Below are positions 18,466-27,554 of a DNA stretch of 64,000 nucleotides, piece by piece. Source of the stretch: Oscillospiraceae bacterium (GTDB lineage: Bacteria; Bacillota; Clostridia; Oscillospirales; Ruminococcaceae); contig JAFSEU010000012.1 in NCBI GenBank assembly GCA_017435565.1, forward strand, positions 38,155 to 102,154. The letters are read 5' to 3'. The translations under genes were made by a program, and so were the position numbers. How positions within the stretch are numbered: the first letter of the stretch is position 1; each line of letters begins with the position of its first letter. The notes under the pieces are model-generated. The model had not been told where the DNA came from. It made no database searches and saw only the letters and a program-made list of their open reading frames with translations.

Positions 18466-20457
18466 TTAATCAATTGTATAATCATACAGATATCCGTTTG
18501 AAAGTAGAACATTTCCGCAGTCGGTAATTCTAACAATCTTGTCTGCAACATTGTTCAAAGCGTCACACGGATAGAACGCTGTGTCAACTTCTTCTGTGTC
18601 CCATCTTGATGCAATTGCAGCTGTGTAATATCCTGTGTCGGTCTTTACAGTCATCAAATTGTTGGACATCCATACATTTTCAAGCGTACCTTCAGGACAA
18701 TCCTCTTCAAAAACAACTGTTCCGTTTTCGGTAAGTGCAACAATCTTGTTGTCATCGGTAAGACCCAATGCTGTAATGTAATAGAAATGAGTGCAGTTAT
18801 CGAAAACATCAACAAAAACATAATCTTCGCTGTTTTCGATGATATCTTCTTCTGCAGCGTTGTTTACTTCGTGAATCTGTCCCTTGTCAGAAAGCGCAAA
18901 GTATGTATCAACCATATCCACAACCTCAATACCAAAATGCTCAAGATTTGCAAATGTATCAAGCGCATTATGATAGAAGCCCAAGCCGCCGTCAACAGGA
19001 TTAGGGTAGTTTGTTTCGGTATATGCGTGTGCCGCATGCCAGAATCCGCTTGAATCCATAGCATAAAGCTCAAAGCCATTTTTGCTGATTTTTATAGATT
19101 CAAGGTCCTCAACATCCTCATATAAGGTTCCTTCGCCTTCAAGGATTACTGTGGGTTCGTCGTAGTTCCATGTTTCAGTTTCGCTAATCACCTTTGCATA
19201 AACTTTTCTTCCGTCAATAGCTACAAAACGCTCCTGATTATAGCTGAAAGCAATATCATCAAATTTTGTAATTGACGTGTTTTCACCGATGGTTTTAATA
19301 TCATATGCCAATCTGGAGTAGGGATAGTAATAATAAATGTTGCCCTCATTATCAAGAAGAATAAAGCTGTTGTCAACCGAGGTGACTTCGTTGTAAACAT
19401 CAACAATTTTACCCGAAATCAAATCGGCGCCTTCGCCGTCTTCTGTGTGCTGGGCAAGTTTGATAACCTCAAGCCCTTCAAATTCGGGGTACTCGCTTTC
19501 TTCGTTATCGGAAGAGTTGTTGTCATCAGAGTCAGATTCTTTGCTTGACTCGTCATCTTCCGATTCGCTGCTTTCTTGGATTGATGAATCCTCTTTATTA
19601 TATTCGGATTCTTCATTGTCTTTGTCATCATCATCGTCTGAAGATTTGCTGTCATCTTCATCGTCCTCGTCAATTTCGACAGAGATTGTCTTGTCGTCAT
19701 CATCGTCATTGCCGCGGCGTCTGTCGCTGTCATCGTCAGATGAGATAATCACCCCTGCTGTAATGGCGCCGCCTACAATAACCAGCGCTGAAACGCCTGC
19801 AATAATTTTTCCTTTTAATGTGCTAAGCATTGTTTTTCCTCCTGTTTTTACAGCTTTTGCTGTATTGTTAATTGTTTTTTGACTGCACGTTCCTGCTTTT
19901 GCGGCGGCAAATTCAGCAAAATTCATTTTCGGAAGTGTAATTTTTTGTTCCTCCGTTTTGAATATCAGTCCGATAATACCGATTGGCATAACAGAGTGCA
20001 ATTTGTCGTTATTCTCTTTCTCGTAAATAAGCACAGCCTCCCGTAATTTTTTTCGTGAGCTGTTCAGTCGTGACAAGACGGTTCCTTCGGGACAGTCCAT
20101 TATGTTGCTGATTTCTGCTACGCTCATATTATTGTAATAATAAAGAATTACCGTTTGCCTTTGCGATAATGTCAGATTGTTGTCGATGATGTCCATAATG
20201 ATTTGTCTTTTTGCATCATTTTCCACGTAGTCTGCCGGTATCAGCCCATCATCGGGTATGCTTTCGGCAAATTCTTCATCAAGCTGCTGCGAATTTGATA
20301 TTTGTGCAAAAAAAGATTTGCAGTCGTTTATCGCAATTCTGTTTATCCAAGCAAGAAAATTTTCAGGATATGCAAGCGAACCGAGCTTTTCAAAAGCCTT
20401 GAGATATGTGCTTTGCAGAATATCACGGGCGGCCTGATCATCCTGTGTGAGCTTCAA
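18466..20457 (-). CDS. Membrane-tethered ECF sigma factor with extracellular sensor domain; N-terminus frameshifted
   Basis: The protein joins a sigma factor to a membrane sensor. Residues 1-55 match region 2 (QAARDILQSTYLKAF, FLAWINRIAIND) and ~85-145 match region 4 (LTLSQRQTVILYYYNNMSVAEIS, shown in part by LSQRQTVILYY). A transmembrane helix lies at ~215-238, then an Asp/Glu/Ser-rich linker (~240-335), then a ~325-residue extracellular domain with repeated short beta motifs (VVDMVDTYFALSDKGQIHEV type), like a propeller. Only a TTG start is available in this frame. A better start, ATG at 20565-20567 with AGGGAG upstream, encodes MNKEELVFLIKKSQSGDR, the expected beginning, but in another frame. 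See the 20458-20567 entry. No separate anti-sigma gene is adjacent, so the sensor domain may hold the sigma at the membrane. Confidence 0.8.
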   Translation of the reverse strand: MKLTQDDQAARDILQSTYLKAFEKLGSLAYPENFLAWINRIAINDCKSFFAQISNSQQLDEEFAESIPDDGLIPADYVENDAKRQIIMDIIDNNLTLSQRQTVILYYYNNMSVAEISNIMDCPEGTVLSRLNSSRKKLREAVLIYEKENNDKLHSVMPIGIIGLIFKTEEQKITLPKMNFAEFAAAKAGTCSQKTINNTAKAVKTGGKTMLSTLKGKIIAGVSALVIVGGAITAGVIISSDDDSDRRRGNDDDDDKTISVEIDEDDEDDSKSSDDDDDKDNEESEYNKEDSSIQESSESEDDESSKESDSDDNNSSDNEESEYPEFEGLEVIKLAQHTEDGEGADLISGKIVDVYNEVTSVDNSFILLDNEGNIYYYYPYSRLAYDIKTIGENTSITKFDDIAFSYNQERFVAIDGRKVYAKVISETETWNYDEPTVILEGEGTLYEDVEDLESIKISKNGFELYAMDSSGFWHAAHAYTETNYPNPVDGGLGFYHNALDTFANLEHFGIEVVDMVDTYFALSDKGQIHEVNNAAEEDIIENSEDYVFVDVFDNCTHFYYITALGLTDDNKIVALTENGTVVFEEDCPEGTLENVWMSNNLMTVKTDTGYYTAAIASRWDTEEVDTAFYPCDALNNVADKIVRITDCGNVLLSNGYLYDYTID

Positions 20458-20567
20458 ACAATTGAAATATACCGATTTCCCGGTTTCCTCATAAATTTTC
20501 CCGAAAGCGTCTCCCTGTCACCACTCTGTGATTTTTTGATTAAAAACACAAGTTCTTCTTTGTTCAT
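20458..20567 (-). pseudogene. Displaced N-terminus of the tethered sigma factor (frameshift)
   Basis: From the ATG at 20567 the frame reads MNKEELVFLIKKSQSGDRE and then leaves the conserved sequence, ending at a TGA near 20454. In the downstream frame, codons from ~20508 read AFGKIYEETGKSVYFNCLK, the normal continuation of sigma region 2, and join the main ORF. One missing base near 20509-20515 would restore one protein. This is a sequencing error, a real mutation or programmed shifting; the sequence alone cannot decide. Confidence 0.7.
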
Positions 20568-20833
20568 CCTTTTCTCCCTTTTTCAAAATTTAAGCTTTGT
20601 CATTTTTGACATAAGTTAGATTGTCAAAAGCATTCAAAAATTCATAATAAGACAAAATTTAAACTATTATTTACATAAAGTTATTAAATTTGATTTTCAT
20701 AATGATTATACAACATAATTTTATACGATTTATCAACGTAAAGGGCAATATCGATAAATCTTTTATGAATACGAATATCAAAAAACACAGAGTTGTGTCC
20801 CAAAATTTGTGAGTTTTGTATGTCTGCACCGCC
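20568..20833. other. AT-rich region upstream of the tethered sigma gene
   Basis: This holds the start region of the minus-strand sigma gene. A short dyad TGTCATTTTTGACA occurs near 20597-20611, and a TATAAT-like element faces the sigma gene near 20707-20712 without a well-spaced -35. No gene is supported. Confidence 0.4.
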
Positions 20834-20862
20834 TTGACAATGTCTTGTATTTATGGTATATT
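20834..20862 (+). promoter_or_regulatory. SigA-type promoter for polysaccharide genes
   Basis: TTGACA (20834-20839), 17-bp spacer, TATATT (20857-20862). It lies ~120 nt upstream of the nucleotide-sugar dehydrogenase. Confidence 0.75.
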
Positions 20863-20985
20863 TATATCGGTAAATTAAATAAAATTATCTGTTGGTATTT
20901 GTGAAAAACACCGATATTTAAATTGGATGATTTCTTTACGGATTCGTCACTTTAACAGCTTGTTGAAAGGTATTTTATCGGCATT

Positions 20986-22236
20986 ATGAAAAAGGATATA
21001 AAAATAGCCGTAGCCGGAACGGGCTATGTTGGGCTTTCTATGGCAGTGCTTTTGTCGCAGCACAATGAAGTTTATGCTGTTGATATTATTCCTGAAAAGG
21101 TTGAGATGATCAATAACAAAAAGTCTCCTATTCAGGATAATGAAATTGAAGAGTATCTTGCAAACAAGGAGCTTAAGCTTACTGCAACGCTTGACGCTGA
21201 AAGAGCATACGAGGATGCAGATTTTGTTATAATTGCGGCGCCTACAAATTATGACACAGTTAAGAATTATTTTGACACGTCGGCAGTTGAAGCTGTAATT
21301 GAGCTTGTAATGAAGTATAACCCTGACGCAATAATGGTTATAAAATCGACTGTTCCGGTGGGATATACAAAATCTATACGCGAAAAGACGGGCAGTAGAA
21401 ATATAATATTCAGTCCCGAATTTTTGAGAGAATCAAAGGCGTTGTATGATAATCTTTATCCTTCAAGAATTATTGTAGGAACGGATATGGATGACGAGCG
21501 CCTTGTTGAAGCTGCGCACACATTTGCCGGGCTTTTGCAGCAGGGTGCCATAAAAGAAAATGTGGACACGTTGTTTATGGGCTTTACAGAAGCTGAAGCA
21601 GTCAAACTGTTTGCAAATACCTATCTTGCTCTGCGAGTCAGCTATTTCAATGAGCTTGATACCTATGCGGAGATGAAGGGTCTTGATACTGAGCAGATTA
21701 TCAACGGTGTATGTCTTGACCCTCGAATCGGAACGCATTATAACAATCCGTCTTTTGGCTACGGCGGATATTGTCTTCCGAAGGATACAAAGCAGCTTTT
21801 GGCAAATTACAGGGATGTTCCCGAAAATCTGATTGAAGCAATTGTTGAGAGTAACCGCACCAGAAAGGGCTTTATTGCAGACAGAGTCCTTGCAAAAGCG
21901 GGATATTACAGCTATTACGATCAGAACAGCTACAAGGCTTCGCAGGAAAAACAGTGCGTCATCGGTGTATACCGCCTTACAATGAAGAGCAACAGCGATA
22001 ATTTCCGTCAGAGCTCGATTCAGGGTGTTATGAAACGCATCAAGGCAAAGGGTGCATCGGTTATTATTTATGAACCTACGCTTGAAAATGGGACGACCTT
22101 CTTCGGAAGCAAAGTTGTAAATGATCTTGATGAATTTAAAAAATGCAGTGATGCTATTATAGCAAATCGTTACGACAGCTGCCTTGAAGACGTAGAAGAC
22201 AAGGTTTATACAAGGGATATTTTCAGAAGAGATTGA
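20986..22236 (+). CDS. ugd: UDP-glucose 6-dehydrogenase family protein
   Basis: A 416-aa NAD-dependent nucleotide-sugar dehydrogenase; the family oxidises UDP-glucose to UDP-glucuronate for capsule or cell-wall polymers. The N-terminal Rossmann motif is [10 protein letters not shown] (residues ~9-18). The middle has [18 protein letters not shown], the conserved substrate loop. The catalytic Cys263 is in [14 protein letters not shown]. The C-terminal UDP-binding domain follows. UDP-ManNAc dehydrogenases share this fold, so the exact sugar is not certain. It sits 67 bp before an initiating sugar-phosphate transferase, with which it is probably co-transcribed. Confidence 0.9.
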   Translation: MKKDIKIAVAGTGYVGLSMAVLLSQHNEVYAVDIIPEKVEMINNKKSPIQDNEIEEYLANKELKLTATLDAERAYEDADFVIIAAPTNYDTVKNYFDTSAVEAVIELVMKYNPDAIMVIKSTVPVGYTKSIREKTGSRNIIFSPEFLRESKALYDNLYPSRIIVGTDMDDERLVEAAHTFAGLLQQGAIKENVDTLFMGFTEAEAVKLFANTYLALRVSYFNELDTYAEMKGLDTEQIINGVCLDPRIGTHYNNPSFGYGGYCLPKDTKQLLANYRDVPENLIEAIVESNRTRKGFIADRVLAKAGYYSYYDQNSYKASQEKQCVIGVYRLTMKSNSDNFRQSSIQGVMKRIKAKGASVIIYEPTLENGTTFFGSKVVNDLDEFKKCSDAIIANRYDSCLEDVEDKVYTRDIFRRD

Positions 22237-22303
22237 TTATTGTGAATCGGTTTCTTTTGAGGCTTTGCTGCAAAGCAAAATATTGTAGGGGGAGAGAGTT
22301 TGG

Positions 22304-23020
22304 ATGGAAGCTATGGATGCGGTAATGAATCCGGTGACTCAAAGTGATTCGCAGTTTACACGAATTAATAAAAAACCGGTTCTCACAAGGGAAGAGGCAA
22401 ACAGCAGCTCGCTGCGTGCATATCTTATCTTAAAGCGTGCACAAGACATTTTCTTTTCGCTGCTGGCTTTAATAGTTTTGTGCATTCCAATGCTCATTGT
22501 TGCGTTGATTATATATATTGACAGTCCCGGCGCGTCGCCGTTCTTTGCACAGAGCAGAGTTGGCAAGGATGGAAAGATTTTCCGCTTCTGGAAATTTCGT
22601 TCTATGATTCCGAATGCTGAAAGCAAGCTTGACGATCTTATGCATAAAAATGAGATGGACGGTCCTGTTTTTAAAATTAAGGACGACCCTCGCATTACAC
22701 GTGTAGGAAAGTTTATCCGTAAAACAAGCATTGATGAACTGCCGCAGCTGTGGAATATTCTTAAGGGTGATATGAGCATTGTCGGTCCCAGACCTGCACT
22801 GCCCAGAGAGGTTGAGCAATATGGCGAATATGAAAAGCAAAGGCTTTATATAACGCCCGGTCTTACCTGTTATTGGCAGACGCAGAAGAATCGTAATGAC
22901 ATAAGCTTTGAGCAGTGGCTTGAGCTTGACATTAAATACATAAAAGAGCGCAGCTTTTTGGTTGACTGGAAAATTATCTTTGCAACTTTTGGCATTGTTC
23001 TGCGCGGCAACGGTGAATAA
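22304..23020 (+). CDS. Initiating sugar transferase (polyprenyl-phosphate glycosyl-1-P transferase)
   Basis: A 238-aa bacterial sugar transferase (PF02397 type) that loads the first sugar phosphate onto undecaprenyl phosphate in exopolysaccharide or capsule synthesis. One membrane helix lies at residues ~50-72, followed by the cytosolic core: KFRSMIPNAE, DDPRITRVGKFIRKTSIDELPQ in part, and SIVGPRPALP, the conserved catalytic and binding blocks. The length equals the minimal one-helix class, not the longer WbaP class. GGGGGAGAG precedes the ATG at 22304. No Wzx, Wzy or further glycosyltransferases follow, so the rest of the pathway must lie elsewhere. Confidence 0.92.
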   Translation: MEAMDAVMNPVTQSDSQFTRINKKPVLTREEANSSSLRAYLILKRAQDIFFSLLALIVLCIPMLIVALIIYIDSPGASPFFAQSRVGKDGKIFRFWKFRSMIPNAESKLDDLMHKNEMDGPVFKIKDDPRITRVGKFIRKTSIDELPQLWNILKGDMSIVGPRPALPREVEQYGEYEKQRLYITPGLTCYWQTQKNRNDISFEQWLELDIKYIKERSFLVDWKIIFATFGIVLRGNGE

Positions 23021-23043
23021 GAAATAAACAAAAATATAAATCG

Positions 23044-23090
23044 GCAAGGGCGTTTTCTGATACTTTTTTCAGAAAACGGCTTGCTTTTTT
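23044..23090 (+). terminator. Rho-independent terminator after sugar transferase
   Basis: GCAAG and CGTTTTCTG pair with CAGAAAACG and CTTGC around an AT-rich loop; TTTTTT follows. It ends only a few bases before the purB ribosome site. Confidence 0.8.
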
Positions 23091-23112
23091 AAAGCAATGG
23101 AGGAATTGTTTT

Positions 23113-24543
23113 ATGCATAACAGTTATGAAAGCCCGTTTTGCACAAGATATGCAAGCAAGGAAATGCAGTATATTTTTTCCGCAGACAAAAAATTCACAA
23201 CATGGAGACGGCTTTGGGTAGCGCTCGCAAGGGCCGAACACGAACTGGGTCTTCCCGTAAGTGCTGAGCAGGTTGCCGAGCTTGAAGCAAATATTGAGAA
23301 TATTGATTATGAAGCTGTCAAAGAGCGTGAAAAGCTTGTAAGGCACGATGTAATGGCACACGTTCATACCTATGGCCTCTGCTGTCCGAATGCAAAGGGA
23401 ATTATCCATTTGGGCGCAACATCATGCTATGTTGGTGACAATACCGATATAATCGTTATGCGTGACGCTTTGAAAATCGTTCGCAGAAAGCTTATATGCG
23501 TGCTTGCAAATCTTGCAAAATTTGCAAAAGAATATAAGGATATGCCGGCGCTTGCATATACACATCTTCAGCCTGCACAACTGACAACAGTCGGCAAGCG
23601 TGCAACACTTTGGATGAACGAGCTTTTGATGGATTTGCAGGAGGTTGAATATCGCATTGCAAGCTTAAAGCTTCTCGGTCAGAAGGGCACAACAGGCACG
23701 CAGGCTTCGTTTGTTGAGCTTTTTGACGGTGATGATGAAAAAGTAAAGGCGCTTGAAGCCAAAATTGCAAAAGAAATGGGCTTTGATTCTGTCGTTCCTG
23801 TTTCGGGTCAGACCTATTCAAGAAAGGTTGATGCGCAGGTTCTTGCGGCATTAAGCGGAATTGCTCAGTCTGCGAGCAAATTTTCATATGATATGCGTAT
23901 TCTGCAGAGCTTCAAGGAAATGGAAGAACCTTTTGAGGCTAAGCAAATCGGTTCTTCGGCAATGCCCTACAAGCGTAATCCGATGCGAAGCGAACGCATA
24001 ACCGCACTTTCACGTTATGTAATGTGTGATGTAACCAACGCAGCATTCACCGCAGGCACTCAGTGGTTTGAGCGCACGCTTGATGATTCGGCAAACAAGC
24101 GCATTTCTGTTGCGGAAGGCTTTTTGGCTGTGGATGCAATTCTGAATCTTATGATGAATGTCACAAGCGCAATTGTTGTTTATCCAAAAATGATAAACCG
24201 CCGTATTATGAATGAGCTTCCCTTTATGGCAAGCGAAAATATAATGATGAACGCTGTGAAAAAAGGCGGCGACAGACAGGTGCTTCACGAAAAAATCCGT
24301 GAATATTCTGTAATTGCAGGAAAGCGCGTAAAGGAAGAGGGGCTTGACAACAATCTCTGCGAGTTGATTCTGGCAGATGAAGAGTTTAAAATCACACGTG
24401 ATGAGCTTGAATCTATTCTCAAGCCCGAGGCATTTACAGGAAGAAGCAGTGCACAGGTTGATGAATTCTTAGCTGAGTTTATAAATCCCATTCTTATTGC
24501 TAATAAGGATATATTGGGAGAAACGGCTGAAATCAGCGTCTGA
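23113..24543 (+). CDS. purB: Adenylosuccinate lyase
   Basis: A 476-aa enzyme that removes fumarate from SAICAR and adenylosuccinate in purine synthesis. Landmarks: HDVMAHVHTYG (residues ~78-88), GATSCYVGDNTD (~98-109), and the fumarase/aspartase superfamily signature GSSAMPYKRNP (~279-289), whose flexible loop carries the catalytic Ser. The length matches the longer clade of the family. ATGGAGG precedes the start. It stands between two terminators, so it is probably monocistronic, although no promoter was identified between the upstream terminator and the ATG. Confidence 0.96.
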   Translation: MHNSYESPFCTRYASKEMQYIFSADKKFTTWRRLWVALARAEHELGLPVSAEQVAELEANIENIDYEAVKEREKLVRHDVMAHVHTYGLCCPNAKGIIHLGATSCYVGDNTDIIVMRDALKIVRRKLICVLANLAKFAKEYKDMPALAYTHLQPAQLTTVGKRATLWMNELLMDLQEVEYRIASLKLLGQKGTTGTQASFVELFDGDDEKVKALEAKIAKEMGFDSVVPVSGQTYSRKVDAQVLAALSGIAQSASKFSYDMRILQSFKEMEEPFEAKQIGSSAMPYKRNPMRSERITALSRYVMCDVTNAAFTAGTQWFERTLDDSANKRISVAEGFLAVDAILNLMMNVTSAIVVYPKMINRRIMNELPFMASENIMMNAVKKGGDRQVLHEKIREYSVIAGKRVKEEGLDNNLCELILADEEFKITRDELESILKPEAFTGRSSAQVDEFLAEFINPILIANKDILGETAEISV

Positions 24544-24562
24544 GCAATAATTTGATAAATAT

Positions 24563-24600
24563 CACACCGGCGAAACAGTTGTTTTGTCGGTGTGTTTTAT
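24563..24600 (+). terminator. Rho-independent terminator after purB
   Basis: CACACCG and CGAAACA pair with TGTTTTG and CGGTGTG (one G-T pair); TTTT follows. Confidence 0.88.
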
Positions 24601-24648
24601 ATAATAGCGGTATAAGTGAAATACGATGCCAAAACTGTAAATATATAC

Positions 24649-24677
24649 TTGAAATTTGCAGACAAAAGGTATATAAT
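24649..24677 (+). promoter_or_regulatory. SigA-type promoter for diacylglycerol kinase
   Basis: TTGAAA (24649-24654), 17-bp spacer, TATAAT (24672-24677). Confidence 0.75.
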
Positions 24678-24748
24678 ATCGTTTAGGAAATAAAGAACAA
24701 TAATGTGTGAACAAGGATAATATAATATTATGAAAGAGGTGGATTACA

Positions 24749-25672
24749 ACGAAACGAGCATATTATATAATTAACCCGACATCGGGCAAGGGCGCAATCA
24801 GAGGCAAGCTCATCTCGATTTTAGAGCCGCTTCAGGCAGCAGGCTATGAGGTTACCACGCATATTACCCAAGGGCGGCTTGACGCAACAAACGCTGCAAA
24901 ATCAGCTTGCGACGAGGAAAGATATGATCTTTTGATGTGTTCGGGCGGCGACGGAACCCTGAACGAGGTTGTAAACGGCATTATGAGCGCTCAGAAGCGT
25001 TTGCCGATTGGATATATACCGTGCGGTACGATGAACGATTTTGCCAAATGTCTGAAGATTCCCCGCAATTGTGAAAAGGCTGCGGAAGCAATCGCTACAG
25101 GAAAAAGGTTCGGTTGTGATATCGGCAAAATTGACGGAAAGCATTTTACTTATGTTGCCTGCTTCGGAGCGTTTACCGACGTTTCGTATTCAACACCGCA
25201 GCAGACCAAGAATATTTTGGGAAACGCGGCGTATTTTCTTGAATGCTTTAAAAGCACGCTTGGTATCAAAAGCTATCATATGCAGATTGAATATGACGGG
25301 GTGCTTATCGAGAATGATTATATTCTCGGTATGGTTGCCAATTCGACATCCGTTGCGGGTATGAAGCTGCCGGGAGACATCTCTCTTGAGGATGGTGCCT
25401 TCGAGGTTGTTCTTATCAAAAAACCGAATGATATTCTGGAATTGCAGAAGATTATTACAAAGCTTATTGCTCAGGATGTGAGCACGGAATATATTCAGTA
25501 TTTCAAGGCCGGTGAAATAAAAATAACCAGTCTTACACCTGTGGCATGGTGCATTGACGGTGAATATGGCGGAGAATCTGTAAGTGTGCACATAGAGAAT
25601 ATAAATAAGGCAATAGATATTATAATTCCCGAAAACGGTGAATATAGCGAAGAGATTGCCGAATCAAACTGA
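24749..25672 (+). CDS. Diacylglycerol/lipid kinase (DagK/YegS family), apparent ACG start
   Basis: The frame reads KRAYYIINPTSGKG from its first codons, the conserved N-terminal motif of the family, then CSGGDGTLNEVVNG (residues ~63-76) and IPCGTMNDFAK. These make the nucleotide-binding cleft of the catalytic domain; the C-terminal beta domain follows. The family phosphorylates diacylglycerol or related lipids for phospholipid recycling. No ATG, GTG or TTG lies in frame between the TGA at 24731 and 24929, so a standard start would delete ~60 essential residues. GAGGTGG (24736-24742) is followed after 6 nt by ACG (24749), giving MKRAYYIINP. An ATT at 24743 is the other option. Length from ACG is 307 aa, normal for the family. 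Confidence 0.85.
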   Translation, partial: TKRAYYIINPTSGKGAIRGKLISILEPLQAAGYEVTTHITQGRLDATNAAKSACDEERYDLLMCSGGDGTLNEVVNGIMSAQKRLPIGYIPCGTMNDFAKCLKIPRNCEKAAEAIATGKRFGCDIGKIDGKHFTYVACFGAFTDVSYSTPQQTKNILGNAAYFLECFKSTLGIKSYHMQIEYDGVLIENDYILGMVANSTSVAGMKLPGDISLEDGAFEVVLIKKPNDILELQKIITKLIAQDVSTEYIQYFKAGEIKITSLTPVAWCIDGEYGGESVSVHIENINKAIDIIIPENGEYSEEIAESN

Positions 25673-25687
25673 TGGGTGATTTTGAAT

Positions 25688-26335
25688 ATGAAAAAGCTTG
25701 TGATTTTTGATTTGGACGGAACGCTTGTCAATTCTCTTGAGGATTTGGCACAGGCCGTAAATTTCGGTTTGCAGTCGATGGGATATGATATCCACGATGT
25801 AGAAAGATACCGCTATTTTGTAGGCAACGGAGCAATGAAGCTTTGTGAAAGAGCATTGTTGGAAGACAAGCGTTCACAGGAAAATATCGATGCCCTGTAT
25901 AAGCTTTTTGCCGAGCATTATGCCGTTCATTTCTGTGATAAGACTGTGCTTTACAGCGGTATATCCGAGCTGCTTTGTGATTTGAAGCACAGAGGTATTA
26001 TGATTGCCATAGCCTCAAACAAGCCCCATGGTGACTGTCTGAGAATTGTCTCAAGGCTTATTGATGACGGCATTGTTGATATTGTTTCGGGCGGAGATAA
26101 CGGTTTTGAAAAAAAACCTGCACCCGATATAGTTTTTGATATAATGCAGAGGCTTGCTGTTTTGCCTGAGGACACATTGTTTGTCGGCGACAGCGATGTG
26201 GATATTCATACTGCGAAGAATGCTTCGGTTGAATCGGTCGGATGCCTTTGGGGATTCCGTACAGAGCGAGAGCTTACAGCAGCAGGCGCAGATTATATCG
26301 CAAAGCACCCTTCGGATATTTTAAAGTATATATAA
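25688..26335 (+). CDS. HAD-family phosphatase, phosphoglycolate phosphatase-like
   Basis: A 215-aa haloacid dehalogenase-type phosphatase. Motif I is FDLDGTLVNS (nucleophile Asp8 and Asp10), motif II is IASNKP, the motif III lysine is in FEKKPAPD, and motif IV is GDSDVDIHTA. The helical cap (residues ~16-80) is that of the Gph/PGP subgroup. The substrate could be 2-phosphoglycolate or another small phosphate ester. I chose the ATG at 25688, with GGGTGA 8 nt upstream, over the in-frame GTG at 25676. It begins 15 bp after the lipid kinase and ends at a shared terminator. Confidence 0.88.
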   Translation: MKKLVIFDLDGTLVNSLEDLAQAVNFGLQSMGYDIHDVERYRYFVGNGAMKLCERALLEDKRSQENIDALYKLFAEHYAVHFCDKTVLYSGISELLCDLKHRGIMIAIASNKPHGDCLRIVSRLIDDGIVDIVSGGDNGFEKKPAPDIVFDIMQRLAVLPEDTLFVGDSDVDIHTAKNASVESVGCLWGFRTERELTAAGADYIAKHPSDILKYI

Positions 26336-26340
26336 AAAAT

Positions 26341-26381
26341 AAAGCATTAACCGTGAAAAAATCATACGGTTAATGCTTTTG
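26341..26381. terminator. Bidirectional terminator between phosphatase and potD
   Basis: AAAGCATTAACCGT pairs with ACGGTTAATGCTTT. T-runs occur on both sides between convergent genes. Confidence 0.85.
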
Positions 26382-26398
26382 TGTTTACAAGTTTAATT

Positions 26399-27514
26399 TT
26401 ATGAAAGCTTGAGGCTTTCCCAGAGTGCTTCATAATAGCTTCTTGTTTCGGTGTCAATATCTGTGAATACCTGAGTATTTGCCTTCACCTCGTCGGAAGG
26501 ATAGAGATATTCATTGTCCTTGAGTGAATATTCCTCGTTTTCGAGAACAGCCGAGTGCGGTGAGGAATAGCAGATATATTCTGCGTTTGCAAGTGCAATT
26601 TCAGGCTCAAGCATAAAGTTGATGTACATAAGTGCGGCTTCATAGTTCTGAGCGCTTGAAGGGATGCACATAGCGTCAACAAACAGGTTTGTGCCCTCCT
26701 GCGGGTAAACAAATGCAAGGTCGGGGTTATTTTCCTGCATTGTCAGAAAATCGCCTGCGTAATAGGGCGCAATGGCAGCATTTGAGCCTTCCATTTTATT
26801 GAAGACCTCGTCCATTACATATTTCTGAATCAGAGGCTTCTGCTCCTTAAGAAGAGCTGCTGCTGCATCCCAGTCAGCCGTATTTGTTGTGTTGATATCC
26901 TGACCGAGAATGAATTGTGCAATCGCAAATGCGTCACGTGAGTTGTTGAACATAAGGATATTATCCTTATACTGTTCGTCCCACATAACATTCCAGCTTG
27001 TAGGGGCTTCGCTTACCATTTTTGTATTGTAGATGAGACCTACCATACCGCCTGTGTACGCCACGGAATATTTGTCATCGGGGTCGTATGCAAGCCCTTT
27101 ATATTCATCGGTAATGTATTTGTAATTGTCAATTTTGGACAAATCGATTTCCTGAACCATATTTTCGCTTATAAGGCGGTCAATCATATAATCCGAAGGA
27201 ATGATGATGTCGTATGAAACCGAGCCGCTTTTAAGCTTGACGTACATATCCTCGTTGCTTTCGAAGGTTGTGTAATTTACCTTGATGCCGGTAAGCTCTT
27301 CAAAAGCGCGGTTTACATCAAGCGAATCTTCACTGCCGTCTGAAATGTATTCGCCCCAGTTGAACACGTCAATAGTCGTGCCTTCAAGGTCTTTTGAATA
27401 CTCAGCAACATATTCGATATCGGCAAATTCATCATCCTTTCCGCAGGATGTAAAGACTGCACTGCCCGAAACGCTGAGTGCAGCGATAATTAAAAGTGAA
27501 ATATATTTTTTCAT
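26399..27514 (-). CDS. potD: Polyamine ABC transporter, substrate-binding lipoprotein
   Basis: A 371-aa extracellular binding protein. The lipobox is FTSC (lipidated Cys24). The mature part has the PotD/PotF order of motifs: DVFNWGEYIS (~50-59), YDIIIPSDYMIDRL (~103-116), a hinge around GGMVGLIYNTKMV, and DRAFEELTGI near the N-lobe. The family binds spermidine or putrescine. It is the last gene of potABCD, 40 bp after potC, as in related Firmicutes. Residues that separate spermidine from putrescine binding cannot be read with certainty here. Confidence 0.92.
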   Translation of the reverse strand: MKKYISLLIIAALSVSGSAVFTSCGKDDEFADIEYVAEYSKDLEGTTIDVFNWGEYISDGSEDSLDVNRAFEELTGIKVNYTTFESNEDMYVKLKSGSVSYDIIIPSDYMIDRLISENMVQEIDLSKIDNYKYITDEYKGLAYDPDDKYSVAYTGGMVGLIYNTKMVSEAPTSWNVMWDEQYKDNILMFNNSRDAFAIAQFILGQDINTTNTADWDAAAALLKEQKPLIQKYVMDEVFNKMEGSNAAIAPYYAGDFLTMQENNPDLAFVYPQEGTNLFVDAMCIPSSAQNYEAALMYINFMLEPEIALANAEYICYSSPHSAVLENEEYSLKDNEYLYPSDEVKANTQVFTDIDTETRSYYEALWESLKLS

Positions 27515-27554
27515 TTATCAATCTCCGTTTCAAAAAATGTATTTTAAGTAATCG

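Noticed and set aside
19445..19882. Ser-rich plus-strand ORF of 145 codons
   Set aside because: It is the antisense reading of the Asp/Glu-rich linker of the tethered sigma gene; the low complexity keeps the opposite frame open.
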